This document shows, piece by piece, positions 9,251 to 19,906 of a DNA stretch of 60,432 nt. Numbering within the stretch: position 1 is the stretch's first letter; the number at the start of each line of letters is the position of its first letter. The notes below the pieces were generated by a model. That model ran no database searches, was not told where the DNA came from, and was given only the letters and a program-made list of their open reading frames with translations. The stretch is taken from assembly GCA_019694435.1 (NCBI GenBank), contig JAIBBZ010000034.1:1-60432 (forward strand), in the 5' to 3' direction. Position numbers and translations under genes: made by a program. The DNA is from Pirellulales bacterium (GTDB lineage Bacteria > Planctomycetota > Planctomycetia > Pirellulales > JAEUIK01).

Positions 9251-10486
9251 CTATTCAACGTCGTCGAGCGTCGGCACGCCGGCCTCGTCGGTGCGCAGCT
9301 TCGGCAATTGGCCTTCGTCGGGCGAATCCTCGAGATACACCTCGTCGAGTTCATTGGCGTCGGTCGCCTGGCGCAGCAACAGGTAGATCGCGGTAAAGGC
9401 TGTCCAGAAGAAGCTATAGGCAAAACCCATGGACACGATCCGCACCACGTCGTTGGCCAGTCCGATCAGGTTGAGCCCGGCGCGCCCCAACAGGGCGGAA
9501 TCGGCCAACCCAGTTCCGGCAGGCGACGAGGGGAATCCCAAGCGGCTGGGCGCAGCGCGCAGCAACTCGTCGATCAGCCCGCTACCGCTTCCCCAGGCTA
9601 CGGTCCAGGCCGTGAGGTGGATGACCAGCGTGGCGAACGCCGCGACGATCAGCGAACCGAACGCACCCAGCACCGCCGCCACGGCGGCATAGACCAGGTA
9701 ATGCAAGGGCCGCTGCAGCGTGTAGGAATACGACCGGCTGATCGCGTCGAAGGCGTCGGTCCCTTCGACGCTGATCGACGCCCACAGCAGCGGCCACCCG
9801 AACAACAGGCCCAGCAGCAAGATCGTCAGCGACAATCCGACCATCAAGAGCAGCGCCCACCACACGAGACCCAGCAGCAATACGCCAGCCTCACCGGCGC
9901 GCGCCAAGAGTCCCGGCAGCAGGCCGCCGAAGATCACCGCCAGCGCGACGCCGGCCAGCGGCAACAGCGGCGCGGCGACGTACCACAAAATTCGGCCCCG
10001 CGAAAACCGCAGCGCCCGGCCCAGCGTGCAGCGCTCTTCGCGGGCCAGTTGAACGGCGGCCATGCGCGTGATCGCGCCGCCGAGCCAGCCCCAAACCAGC
10101 GTCGCCCAGACGATACCTGCCACGAGCACGGCCGCGTCGTACGGGGTCACTTCGAGTTCGAAGAGCCGACGATAAGGGGCGCTGAGTTGTTCCCAGGGCC
10201 CCAGGATCGGGTTCGCCTGCCATGCGGCCTCGAGCAGATCGCTTCCCGAGGCGTTTTCCGGGAGCGTCGACAGGCCGCGCGTCGGCGATGGCGGTGCCGT
10301 AATCGGCGTTTCGCGGCCGGCCATGCGCTCGAGCGACTGCCAGCCGATGCTGGTCAGCACGATGCCGGCCGCCGCGAGCAGCAATTTGCGCGGATCGGTC
10401 GCCAGGCGAAAACAGCGCAACAACAACAGGCCGGGAAACAACTCGCGCCAGGCCACTTCGCGCAGCGAGGTTTGCGGCTCCGACAT
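9251..10486 (-). CDS. Multipass inner-membrane protein of unknown function
   Basis: 411 residues. After a soluble start (MSEPQTSLREVAW) there are about six to eight strongly hydrophobic segments spread over residues 15-385, including LLLLGLVWWALLLMVGLSLTI-like stretches, and an acidic C-terminal tail (DANELDEVYLEDSPDEGQ) that is probably cytoplasmic. A conserved-looking loop reads DAISRSYSYTLQRPLHYLVY. I do not recognise a transporter or enzyme motif. It is the last gene of the minus-strand run dnaJ-grpE-fmdB-yacG, separated from yacG by 132 bases, and converges on the receiver-like gene. Confidence 0.75.
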   Translation of the reverse strand: MSEPQTSLREVAWRELFPGLLLLRCFRLATDPRKLLLAAAGIVLTSIGWQSLERMAGRETPITAPPSPTRGLSTLPENASGSDLLEAAWQANPILGPWEQLSAPYRRLFELEVTPYDAAVLVAGIVWATLVWGWLGGAITRMAAVQLAREERCTLGRALRFSRGRILWYVAAPLLPLAGVALAVIFGGLLPGLLARAGEAGVLLLGLVWWALLLMVGLSLTILLLGLLFGWPLLWASISVEGTDAFDAISRSYSYTLQRPLHYLVYAAVAAVLGAFGSLIVAAFATLVIHLTAWTVAWGSGSGLIDELLRAAPSRLGFPSSPAGTGLADSALLGRAGLNLIGLANDVVRIVSMGFAYSFFWTAFTAIYLLLRQATDANELDEVYLEDSPDEGQLPKLRTDEAGVPTLDDVE

Positions 10487-10618
10487 GACGTAGGTCCTCC
10501 CTGGACCGCCCTGGCCGGCCGTGGCTGGGGCTAATCCTCTACGGCGCCGGCGTAGTATAGAAACTGCCGCGAAAGACCGCGAGAGCGGCGCGCCGCGGCC
10601 ATATTTTGCCGCGGGCGA

Positions 10619-10798
10619 TCAATCTTCGATCGGGGCGTCTTCCCCCGCGTCTTCGCGCTCGATCTGCAGCCCATATTGTTCGCCCAGCCAGCGCCGCAAA
10701 TCGATCTGCCGGCAACGTTCGCTGCAAAACGGCATGCACAATGCTCCGTCGGCGTCGAACTTCTGCTGGCAGATCGGGCAACGGACCAGGTGCGGCAT
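10619..10798 (-). CDS. yacG: YacG family zinc-binding protein (DNA gyrase inhibitor)
   Basis: A 59-residue protein read by eye on the minus strand, starting MPHLVRCPICQQKF at 10798 and ending at a TGA at 10619-10621. It carries the family's four zinc ligands as CPICQ and CSERCR, followed by the hallmark RQIDLRRWLGEQY and an acidic tail (EREDAGEDAPIED). In E. coli YacG binds GyrB and inhibits gyrase. It sits 8 bases downstream of the fmdB-type gene, a tight operonic spacing. Confidence 0.9.
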   Translation of the reverse strand: MPHLVRCPICQQKFDADGALCMPFCSERCRQIDLRRWLGEQYGLQIEREDAGEDAPIED

Positions 10799-10806
10799 GG
10801 CGGGCT

Positions 10807-11127
10807 TCAGTCGTTCTTGGTGGGCTTCTTTTTCGTTTCCTTGGGCGTCTTGCCTGACCCGCTGCCGCTGCCCGAATCGCTTTTCGAATCGCTTTTCGAT
10901 TCGCCGGCGGGCTTATCGGCCGCGGCACCCTTCTTGTACGACTCGCTACGATAGTCGGTCTGGTAGAACCCCGAACCCTTGAACACGATTGCCGCACCCG
11001 TGCCGAACAGGCGGCGCAGTTTGTTCTTCTTGCAGGCGGGGCATTTCTTCTGCGGCTCGTCCTTGATCGATTGAAACAACTCGAACCGGTGTCCGCAGGC
11101 GTCGCACTCGTAGTCGTAGGTGGGCAT
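10807..11127 (-). CDS. FmdB family zinc-ribbon protein
   Basis: 106 residues from the ATG at 11127 (MPTYDYECDACGHRFE), the invariant family start; an upstream in-frame ATG at 11154 adds nine unrelated residues. The zinc ribbon uses CDAC and CPAC. After a short GTGAAIVFKGSGFYQTDYR motif, also typical of FmdB proteins, comes a low-complexity Lys/Ser/Gly/Asp tail that is probably disordered. FmdB-type proteins are small putative regulators of unsettled function. Located between grpE (97 bases upstream) and yacG (8 bases downstream). Confidence 0.88.
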   Translation of the reverse strand: MPTYDYECDACGHRFELFQSIKDEPQKKCPACKKNKLRRLFGTGAAIVFKGSGFYQTDYRSESYKKGAAADKPAGESKSDSKSDSGSGSGSGKTPKETKKKPTKND

Positions 11128-11224
11128 GGCTCGGATCAACTCTCGCGAAAACATCGCCCCGCGAAGGGCCTGAACGGGGTGGGGGTACGTTGCGCCAAGT
11201 TTTCCTGTCGCTGCGAACGGCCAT

Positions 11225-11764
11225 TCACGCGCGCGGTTCGAGCGCCTGCGCCACGATCACCTGCGCCGGCCGCACGACGCGGTCGTGCAGTTGATAGCCC
11301 GGCACGACGACCTGGATCACCGTGTTGGGTGCGTGGTCGGTGGTCGGCTGCTGCAGGATGGCCTGGTGCAGGTTCGGGTCGAACGGCTGGTGCAAGGCCA
11401 CGATCTCCGCGCAGTGATGCTGCACTAACGCCTGGCGCAGCAACTGGGAGATCATCCGCACGCCTTCCAGCAAGCCGGTCGCGTCGGGGTTCTTCTCCGC
11501 GGCGGCAATCGCGCGATCGAGGTTGTCGATGACCGGCAACAGGTCGCGCAGCAGGTACAAGTTAGCGTAGCGGCGCTCGTCCTCCAGCTCGCGCTGCAGC
11601 CGCCGGCGCATGTTTTCCATTTCGGCCGTGGCGCGCAGCACGCGGTCCTGGGCCGTGGCCAGTTCTTGCTTGAGTTGTTCGATCTCCGCCTGGGCATCGG
11701 CCGCCAGCACAGACTGGCGGGCGGCCTCATCGTCGGTCGGACGGTCGGCATTCGGTTCGGCCAC
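11225..11764 (-). CDS. grpE: Nucleotide exchange factor GrpE
   Basis: 179 residues. An acidic N-terminus leads into a long coiled coil (about 22-75; ELATAQDRVLRATAEMENMRRR), then the family core LRDLLPVIDNLDRAIAA and the beta-domain signature FDPNLHQAI and VVPGYQLHDRVVRPAQVIVA. GrpE releases ADP from DnaK. It starts 3 bases after the dnaJ stop, so the two are translationally linked. No dnaK is present in the window. Confidence 0.95.
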   Translation of the reverse strand: MAEPNADRPTDDEAARQSVLAADAQAEIEQLKQELATAQDRVLRATAEMENMRRRLQRELEDERRYANLYLLRDLLPVIDNLDRAIAAAEKNPDATGLLEGVRMISQLLRQALVQHHCAEIVALHQPFDPNLHQAILQQPTTDHAPNTVIQVVVPGYQLHDRVVRPAQVIVAQALEPRA

Positions 11765-11767
11765 GTG

Positions 11768-12904
11768 CTATTCCTCCGTCGCCTTCGCGCTGTCATCGGG
11801 AATGAACAGGTCGCGCAGCTTTTCGAAAAACGTCTTGCGATGCGTGCTGACGTGCGTGTGTTCCAATTCGGCGAGCTCGCGCAGTAACTCTTCCTGCCGC
11901 GGCGAAAGCTGTTTCGGGACGTCGATGTAGACCTCGATCAGCAAGTCGCCCACGCCGCGCCGCCGCGGGTCGGGCAAGCCGCGACCGCGTTTCTTGAACA
12001 CCTCGTGCGACGCCGTACCGTGCGGGATCACCAGTTCTTCAGGCCCGTCGAGGGTCGGCACCTGCACCGTCGCTCCCAACGCGGCCTGGGCATAGGTGAT
12101 CGGCACCCGGGTGATCAGGTGCTGGCCCTCGCGCTGAAACAATGGGTGCTCGCGCACCGTGATGAACACGTAGCAATCGCCCCGGGCGCCGCCGCCGGGC
12201 GCCGCTTCGCCCTCGCCTTCGAGCCGCAGCCGGGTGTCGCTGTCGACGCCCGCCGGAATGCGCACCTCGCGCGACACGGGTTGCGGCACGACGCCGGCAC
12301 CCGAGCAATTCCCGCACGGCGTCCGCACAACCGTCCCCTGCCCGCGGCACGCCGGACACGTGGTTTGCAGCCGGATGAATCCGGATGATTGAATCACCTG
12401 TCCGCGGCCACCGCAGTAGGTGCACGCCTCGGGCTGGGTGCCGGGCTTGGCCCCCGAACCGCGGCAGGTCGTGCAGCTCTCGTGACGCTCGAACTGCACA
12501 GTCTTGGTCACGCCGCGGGCCGCCTCGACCAGCTCGAGCGTCACGTCGCAGCGTACGTCGCCCCCGCGTCGCGGGCGGCGGCGGCCGCCGCGTCCGAACA
12601 GATCGCCGAAATCGCCGAAGATATCTCCGAACGCCTCGAAGATGTCGCCGGCATCGCGAAACTGCGAGCCGCCTCCCTCGAGGCCTGCATGGCCGTAGCG
12701 GTCGTAGCGCGCACGTTTATCGGGGTCGCTCAAGACCTCGAACGCCTCGGCGCATTCCTTGAACCGCTTGACGGCTTCCTGGTCGCCCGGGTTCTTGTCG
12801 GGATGAAACTTGATCGCCAGCTTGCGATAAGCATCGGCGATCTGCTTATCCGACGCGTCGCGGGCCACGCCGAGCAATTCGTAGTAATCGCGTTTTTCGG
12901 CCAT
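11768..12904 (-). CDS. dnaJ: Molecular chaperone DnaJ
   Basis: 378 residues from the ATG at 12904 ([13 protein letters not shown]); an in-frame start three codons earlier is possible. J-domain at 1-70 with the HPD motif (FHPDKNPGD), a Gly/Phe region, the zinc centre with four CxxCxGxG-type repeats ([32 protein letters not shown]) and the C-terminal substrate-binding domains. It delivers substrates to DnaK and stimulates its ATPase. First gene of the dnaJ-grpE-fmdB-yacG run. No CIRCE element was seen upstream. Confidence 0.95.
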   Translation of the reverse strand: MAEKRDYYELLGVARDASDKQIADAYRKLAIKFHPDKNPGDQEAVKRFKECAEAFEVLSDPDKRARYDRYGHAGLEGGGSQFRDAGDIFEAFGDIFGDFGDLFGRGGRRRPRRGGDVRCDVTLELVEAARGVTKTVQFERHESCTTCRGSGAKPGTQPEACTYCGGRGQVIQSSGFIRLQTTCPACRGQGTVVRTPCGNCSGAGVVPQPVSREVRIPAGVDSDTRLRLEGEGEAAPGGGARGDCYVFITVREHPLFQREGQHLITRVPITYAQAALGATVQVPTLDGPEELVIPHGTASHEVFKKRGRGLPDPRRRGVGDLLIEVYIDVPKQLSPRQEELLRELAELEHTHVSTHRKTFFEKLRDLFIPDDSAKATEE

Positions 12905-13037
12905 CGTTACCATGGCTCATCAGGACACGCCGGCTGAGACCGCCTGTGCAATTTATAGGTCAATCGCCCGGCGGCGTCTTCGCCAGTTCGGCGCGGGTTG
13001 CAGCCAGTTGGGTGCAGATTGCAGGGAGTCTGGTTTG

Positions 13038-13076
13038 AAAAAAGGGCCACCGGTTCCCCAAGGGGAGCGGTGGCCC
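13038..13076 (-). terminator. Intrinsic terminator of the groEL2-groES-groEL1 block
   Basis: On the minus strand, 36 bases after the groEL1 stop: a perfect 9-bp stem GGGCCACCG/CGGTGGCCC with an inner CCCC..GGGG pairing, followed immediately by six U residues. Textbook rho-independent terminator. Confidence 0.92.
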
Positions 13077-13112
13077 TGTTGCATGCCGTCATCCGGAACA
13101 GACGCGCGGGAA

Positions 13113-14732
13113 CTAGCGGATCACGCCTTCGATCGGCTTGCGATCCTTTTCCTTGTCGTCCAGCTTCGTGACCAGGGCCTCGGTGGTCAGCAGCAAGGCC
13201 GCGATGCTGGCCGCATTGGCCAACGCACTGCGCACGACCTTGAGCGGATCGATCACGCCGGCCTTGATCAGGTCGCAATACTTGGCCGCGTTGGCGTCGT
13301 AGCCCTCGCTGCCGCTCTTCTGCCGCACTTCGTCGGCGACGACCGAGCCGTCGATGCCGCAGTTGTCGGCGATCTGGCGGATCGGGGCGCTGAGCGAGTG
13401 CAGGATGATGTCGACGCCGATCTTCTCGTCGCCCTTGGCCGACGAGCGGATCTTTTCCACGGCCGGCTCGCAACGCAGCAGGGCCACGCCGCCGCCCGGC
13501 AGAATGCCCTCTTCGACCGCCGCACGGGTCGCGTGTAGCGCGTCTTCGACGCGGGCCTTCTTCTGCTTCATGTCGGCTTCGGTGCCGGCTCCGACCGAGA
13601 CGATCGCCACACCGCCGGTCAGCTTGGCCAGCCGTTCCTGGAACTTCTCGCGGTCGTACTCGCTTTCCGTGGCCTCGATCTGGTTGCGGATCTGGCCGAT
13701 TCGGGCCTGAATCTCGGCCGTCTTGCCGGCGCCTTGCACGATCGTCGTGTCGTTCTTGTCGACCTTGATCTGCTTCGCCCGGCCCAGCTGACCGATCGTC
13801 ACGCTCTCGAGCTTGATGCCCAGATCTTCGCTGATCAGCGTGCCGCCGGTGAGCACCGCGATGTCGCCTAACATCGCCTTGCGGCGATCGCCGAAGCCCG
13901 GGGCCTTGACCGCGCACACGTTGAGCACGCCGCGGAGCTTGTTCACGACCAGCGCCGCCAGCGCATCGCCTTCGACGTCTTCGGCGATGATCAACAGCGG
14001 CTTGCCGCTTTGGCTCGTGGCTTCGAGCAGCGGCACCAGCTCGCGCAGGTTGCTGATCTTTTTCTCATGAATCAGGATCAGGCAGTCGTCCAGCAAGCAT
14101 TCCATCTCGGCCGGACGGTTGATGAAGTACGGCGAGATGTAGCCCTTGTCGAACTGCATCCCCTCGACCAACTCGAGCGTGGTCTCGGTGCCTTTGCCTT
14201 CTTCGACGGTGATCACGCCGTCCTTGCCGACCTTCTCCATGGCGTTGGCCAGGAGCTTGCCGATCTCCATGTCGTTGTTGGCGCTGATGGCGCCGACCTG
14301 GGCGATCTCTTCCTTGCTCGAGACCGGCTTGGCCAGGCTCTTGAGGTGCTCGATCGCCGCTTCGACCGCTTTTTCGATCCCGCGGCGGACGGCCATCGGG
14401 TTGCTTCCCGCGGCCACGTTGCGGCAACCTTCCTTGAAGATCGCCCGGGCCAGCACGGTCGCGGTCGTGGTACCGTCGCCGGCGATGTCCGAGGTCTTCG
14501 AGGCGACCTCGTTCACCAGCTTGGCACCCATGTTTTCGAACGGGTCTTCCAGTTCGATTTCCTTGCTGACGGTCACGCCGTCCTTCGTCACGGTGGGGCC
14601 GCCGAACGACTTGTCGATCACCACGTTCCGCCCGGTGGGGCCCATGGTCACCGCGACCGCGTCGGCGAGCTTCTCCACGCCGCGCAGCATCTTGTGCCGC
14701 GCGGAATCTTCAAATAGCAATTGCTTAGCCAC
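13113..14732 (-). CDS. groEL1: Chaperonin GroEL, tailless paralogue
   Basis: 539 residues with all main chaperonin signatures: [35 protein letters not shown], and the signature near 400 ([14 protein letters not shown]). It ends [11 protein letters not shown] and lacks the Gly-Gly-Met tail that lines the cavity of standard GroEL. It folds proteins in an ATP-driven double ring with GroES. Transcribed after groES with an 84-base gap that contains a 22-bp tandem direct repeat, and followed by a strong terminator. Divergence from GroEL2 suggests a specialised client set (inference). Confidence 0.95.
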   Translation of the reverse strand: MAKQLLFEDSARHKMLRGVEKLADAVAVTMGPTGRNVVIDKSFGGPTVTKDGVTVSKEIELEDPFENMGAKLVNEVASKTSDIAGDGTTTATVLARAIFKEGCRNVAAGSNPMAVRRGIEKAVEAAIEHLKSLAKPVSSKEEIAQVGAISANNDMEIGKLLANAMEKVGKDGVITVEEGKGTETTLELVEGMQFDKGYISPYFINRPAEMECLLDDCLILIHEKKISNLRELVPLLEATSQSGKPLLIIAEDVEGDALAALVVNKLRGVLNVCAVKAPGFGDRRKAMLGDIAVLTGGTLISEDLGIKLESVTIGQLGRAKQIKVDKNDTTIVQGAGKTAEIQARIGQIRNQIEATESEYDREKFQERLAKLTGGVAIVSVGAGTEADMKQKKARVEDALHATRAAVEEGILPGGGVALLRCEPAVEKIRSSAKGDEKIGVDIILHSLSAPIRQIADNCGIDGSVVADEVRQKSGSEGYDANAAKYCDLIKAGVIDPLKVVRSALANAASIAALLLTTEALVTKLDDKEKDRKPIEGVIR

Positions 14733-14777
14733 GCTGTCGGCTCCTTCGTGATTGATTTCGTGTTGCGGTTGCGCTAT

Positions 14778-14821
14778 TACTCGCGCTGACGTAACCAGCT
14801 ACTCGCGCTGACGTCATCAGC
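14778..14821. repeat. 22-bp tandem direct repeat between groES and groEL1
   Basis: Two adjacent copies, 14778-14799 and 14800-14821, differ at only two positions and share the core TACTCGCGCTGACGT. The second copy overlaps the groES stop codon, so the sequence probably arose by tandem duplication of the groES 3' end. It may affect spacing or RNA processing between the two cistrons. Confidence 0.8.
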
Positions 14822-15116
14822 TCACGACCTTGGCCAGGATGTCGGTCTCGCGAAGGATCTTCACCTCGCGACCGGCCACCTCGATCTCGGTGCCCGAGTA
14901 CTTGCCATAGATCACTTCGTCGCCCACCGCCACGGAGAGCGCCCCGCGCTGTCCGCTGTCGAGCAGCTTGCCGGGGCCGACCGAAATGACCGTCCCACGC
15001 TGCGGCTTCTCTTTCGCGCTGTCGGGCAGCACGATCCCGCCGGCGGTCATTTCTTCCGCTTCCTTCGGTTCGACGACGACGCGGTCATCCAGGGGACGCA
15101 GCTTGATGTCCTTCAT
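14817..15116 (-). CDS. groES: Co-chaperonin GroES
   Basis: 99 residues. Starts [19 protein letters not shown], carries the mobile loop [19 protein letters not shown] and the dome region [21 protein letters not shown]. It caps the GroEL ring. AGGAAAG precedes the start. It lies between two different groEL genes on the same strand, so a single GroES may serve both rings. Confidence 0.96.
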   Translation of the reverse strand: MKDIKLRPLDDRVVVEPKEAEEMTAGGIVLPDSAKEKPQRGTVISVGPGKLLDSGQRGALSVAVGDEVIYGKYSGTEIEVAGREVKILRETDILAKVVS

Positions 15117-15224
15117 AGAGTCAATCTTTCCTGTTCGAGTGATTTGCGATTGATGCGAAATTTGCAGTTCGGTTGAGTTGTCACCTGCTCGCGAGCGAGC
15201 TGGTCGCGTTGCCGGTACATCGGC

Positions 15225-16928
<1,704 letters not shown>

Positions 16929-17272
16929 GGCGAGATACTCCTGAAGGCGTGGATGTGAATGAAGATTGAATCGGTGGAGCTTGGACGCCGGGCGACGGGC
17001 TCGAGCCTCTGCCGCCGCGGCGATTGCAGTTCTGCAAGTCGGGCAGGACCGTAGGCATCGGCTGCCCGATTGGCAGCCCGACACCCTGGTCGCCACGCAC
17101 AGAACGCAACCGGTGTGCCAGGGCTGAAAGGCACTGCACAACCGGCTCGCATCAAAGCACTTGCGACTTAGAAATCGCTGAGATACCGCTGAGCGCTCCG
17201 CGCGGGAAAAACAGCGAGAATGCCAATATGGCAGGAGGAAGCCCGCGTTTCTGGCCCCGAAGACCGCCTCGA
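16929..17272. other. 344-bp intergenic region upstream of groEL2
   Basis: No gene seen. Read on the minus strand, it holds a short hairpin after the peptidase stop (TGCCA/TGGCA), a 7-bp hairpin GGCTGCC/GGCAGCC at 17060-17078 and a small inverted repeat TTGCAG/CTGCAA near 17027-17040. No CIRCE (HrcA) box and no clear sigma-32-type promoter were found. The groE promoter should lie here but I cannot place it. Confidence 0.4.
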
Positions 17273-18331
17273 CTAGGGCACAAACGATGCGGCTGGGTCG
17301 ACCCGGCAGGCGAATTCGGCCAGCAGGTCGGCCGCCCGATCGATGTCGTCCAGCGAGATCATTTCGACCGCGCTGTGCATGTAGCGGTTCGGGATGCTCA
17401 CCAGGCCCGTGGCCATCCCGGCCCGGTTTACTTGCATCACGTTGGCGTCGGTCCCTGTCGCCCGGCTGCACGCCTGCAACTGGATCGGGATATTGGCGGC
17501 CGTGGCCGCGGCCACCAGTTGATCGACCACGACCGGGTTCATATTGGGCCCCCGGGTGACGACGGGCCCTTTGCCTAGTGCGACGTCGCCTTCTTGCTTC
17601 TTGTCGATCGTCGGACAGTCCGTGGCATGCGTCACGTCGACGGCGATCCCGACCTGCGGGTCGATGCCAAAGCTGCTGGTCTTGGCGCCGCGGAGCCCCA
17701 CTTCTTCCTGGACCGTCGAGACGGCATACAGTGCGCACGGCAGCGAACGCGCCGCGGCGCGGCGCAAGGCCTCGACGACGACCCACAGGCCGGTCTTGTC
17801 GTCCATCGCCGGCGAAACCGCCAGGCCGTTGCGCAGCTCGCGAAACGACATTTCCAGCGTGATCGGATCGCCCACCCGGACCAGCTTTTCGGCCTCGGCC
17901 TTGTCGCGGGCGCCGATATCGAGCCACAGGTCCTTGAGCTTGGGCACCACCTTCCGCTCTTCGTCGGTCAGCAGGTGAATCGCCTTGCGGGCAATCACGC
18001 CATGCACCGGTCCCGCGGCGGTCCAAACGGTGAGCCGCTGCCCAATCAATTGCATCGGATCCCAGCCGCCGATGGGCTGCACGTAGAGAAATCCCTCGCC
18101 GTCGATGTACTGGACCAACAGGCCGATCTGATCGCAGTGGCCGGCGAGCATGACCCGCAGCGGGGCGTCGGGATTCTTGACGGCGATCACGTTGCCGTGC
18201 AGGTCGGTCGTGACCCGGTCGGCGAACTGCCCGACATACCTGCGGACGACATCCTGAATCGGTCGCTCGTAGCCCGAGGGGCTCGGCGTGGCAAGCAAGG
18301 TCTCGAGAAACTCGCGGGCAGCCTGGTCCAT
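17273..18331 (-). CDS. M42 family metallopeptidase (aminopeptidase/deblocking type)
   Basis: 352 residues starting [13 protein letters not shown]. The di-metal ligands of the family are visible: [10 protein letters not shown] (His, Asp), MDDKTG (Asp), [10 protein letters not shown] (catalytic Glu pair), [10 protein letters not shown] (Asp) and a late [11 protein letters not shown] (His). M42 enzymes are large self-compartmentalised aminopeptidases that trim peptides in the cytoplasm. No signal peptide. It is divergent from the hom operon. Confidence 0.92.
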   Translation of the reverse strand: MDQAAREFLETLLATPSPSGYERPIQDVVRRYVGQFADRVTTDLHGNVIAVKNPDAPLRVMLAGHCDQIGLLVQYIDGEGFLYVQPIGGWDPMQLIGQRLTVWTAAGPVHGVIARKAIHLLTDEERKVVPKLKDLWLDIGARDKAEAEKLVRVGDPITLEMSFRELRNGLAVSPAMDDKTGLWVVVEALRRAAARSLPCALYAVSTVQEEVGLRGAKTSSFGIDPQVGIAVDVTHATDCPTIDKKQEGDVALGKGPVVTRGPNMNPVVVDQLVAAATAANIPIQLQACSRATGTDANVMQVNRAGMATGLVSIPNRYMHSAVEMISLDDIDRAADLLAEFACRVDPAASFVP

Positions 18332-18456
18332 GGTGAATGCTGTGTCTGGGTATCGTAAGAGCTGGAAAGATTTGGCCGCAAACTAGGTCGCCAGGGCGAA
18401 GTGTGCAAGCCGAAAACGCCCCAGCCATGGCGGGGCGCGGCCGCGGGGTGCGGCGG

Positions 18457-18486
18457 TTGACGCCCCCGGGGCGGGCCTCCTACGAT
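18457..18486 (+). promoter_or_regulatory. Predicted sigma-70-type promoter of the hom-apgM-lysC operon
   Basis: TTGACG at 18457-18462, an 18-base spacer, TACGAT at 18481-18486. The start would be near 18493, leaving a leader of about 110 bases before hom that contains a hairpin (CGGTCGGC/GCCGACCG, 18512-18544). No leader peptide or U-tract was seen. Confidence 0.5.
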
Positions 18487-18601
18487 GGCCAAATTCGGCA
18501 CTTCGCGGCGCCGGTCGGCCCTGGTGTTTTTGCCCCGCCGACCGCGTCTGGCGCCGTTCTTCCACGCCCCACGATTTCGCGCGAGCAACTCGGCTGCCCC
18601 G

Positions 18602-19897
18602 ATGGAAAAAACCAAGGTCGCCATCGTCGGCATGGGCACGGTGGGTACGGGCGTCGCGCGGCTGTTGATCGATCACGGCGACCGCGTCGCCCGGCACGCA
18701 GGACGTGCGCTGTGGCTGGAAAAGGCCGTGGTCCACGACTTGAGCAAGCCGCGGACCTACGAATTGCCTGCCGGCGTGCTGACCGACGACCTTCGCGCCG
18801 TGACGGACGACCCCGAGATCAAGGTAGTCGCGCACCTGGTCGGCGGTCTCGAACCGGCCCGGTCGATCATGCTCGCGCTGTTGGAAAGCGGGAAGGACGT
18901 CGTCACGGCCAACAAGGCCCTGCTGGCCGAGCACGGGCCCGAGTTGTTCGATCGGGCCCGCGAGTTGGGCCGCTCGATCGCGTTCGAGGCGTCCGTGGCC
19001 GGCGGCATCCCGATCGTCGCCAGTATCAGCACCTGCCTGAGCGCCAATCAAATCGAATCGCTGAACGCGATCCTCAACGGCACGAGCAACTACATCCTGA
19101 CGCAGATGGAAGAGCGCGGGTGGAGCTACAGCGACGCCGTGGCCGAAGCGCAGCGGCTGGGCTATGCCGAGGCCGACCCGACGATGGACGTCGACGGCAG
19201 CGACGCCGCGCAAAAGCTGGCGATTCTTGCGCACCTGGCATTCGGCGCGCGGAGCCATTGGCGCGAAATCTCGCGCCGCGGCATCGACACGCTCGAGCTG
19301 TCCGACATGCACTACGCCCGCGAATTGGGCTATCGCATCAAGCTGCTGGCCGTGGCGCAACTGGTGGGCGACAGCCTCGAGCTGCACGTCTCGCCGACGC
19401 TGGTCAAGCTGGGGACCCCGTTGGCCGAAGTGCGCGAGGCCTACAACGCCATCCGCGTGGTCGGCGACGCCGTGGGGCCGGTGTTTTTCCACGGCCGGGG
19501 CGCCGGTCAGATGCCGACTGCTTCGGCCGTCGTCGCCGATCTGATCGACACCGTCGTGGGCCGCACGGCAATTACTTTTCGCACGCTCGAGCTCTGGTCG
19601 CGCCGCGATGCCCGGGTCGCCCCCCGCGAACACGCCAAGGTGACAGGCAGGTTCTACCTGCGGTTCGACGTCGACGATCGCCCCGGCGTGATGGCCGACA
19701 TCACCGGCGTGCTCGGCCGGCACGGCATTTCGATCGCCTCGGTCATCCAGCACGAGGCCCAGCGTCAGGACGTGGTGCCGTTGGTGATCATGACGCATCA
19801 AACGACCGAAGGGGCCTCGCTGCACGCCGTGGCCGAGATCGATCAGTTGCCTTGCGTCCGCTCGCGCAGCGTGCGGATGCGCGTGCGCGGCTCTTGA
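18602..19897 (+). CDS. hom: Homoserine dehydrogenase
   Basis: 431 residues from the ATG at 18602 (MEKTKVAIVGMGTVGTGVA); the frame is open from 18485, but that segment overlaps the predicted -10 element. Nucleotide-binding GxGxVGxG loop at 9-16, the family motif LNGTSNYILTQM around 160, and a C-terminal ACT domain (about 350-425; FDVDDRPGVMADITGVL) for allosteric feedback. It reduces aspartate semialdehyde to homoserine, the branch point toward threonine and methionine. The next gene follows after 9 bases. Confidence 0.95.
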   Translation: MEKTKVAIVGMGTVGTGVARLLIDHGDRVARHAGRALWLEKAVVHDLSKPRTYELPAGVLTDDLRAVTDDPEIKVVAHLVGGLEPARSIMLALLESGKDVVTANKALLAEHGPELFDRARELGRSIAFEASVAGGIPIVASISTCLSANQIESLNAILNGTSNYILTQMEERGWSYSDAVAEAQRLGYAEADPTMDVDGSDAAQKLAILAHLAFGARSHWREISRRGIDTLELSDMHYARELGYRIKLLAVAQLVGDSLELHVSPTLVKLGTPLAEVREAYNAIRVVGDAVGPVFFHGRGAGQMPTASAVVADLIDTVVGRTAITFRTLELWSRRDARVAPREHAKVTGRFYLRFDVDDRPGVMADITGVLGRHGISIASVIQHEAQRQDVVPLVIMTHQTTEGASLHAVAEIDQLPCVRSRSVRMRVRGS

Positions 19898-19906
19898 GGT
19901 AGGACC

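Noticed and set aside
8369..10534. 721-residue plus-strand open frame
   Set aside because: It spans the P-II and receiver-like genes in another frame and runs opposite the membrane protein; composition is Arg/Gln/Pro-rich with no domain.
12905..13040. Promoter upstream of dnaJ (TTGACC near TATAAA)
   Set aside because: The two motifs are directly adjacent, so they cannot serve as a -35/-10 pair; no other good pair was found.
16929..18428. N-terminal extension of groEL2 to 18428 (1067 residues)
   Set aside because: The extension reads through the M42 peptidase gene in another frame; groEL2 has its own GTG start and ribosome-binding site at 16928.
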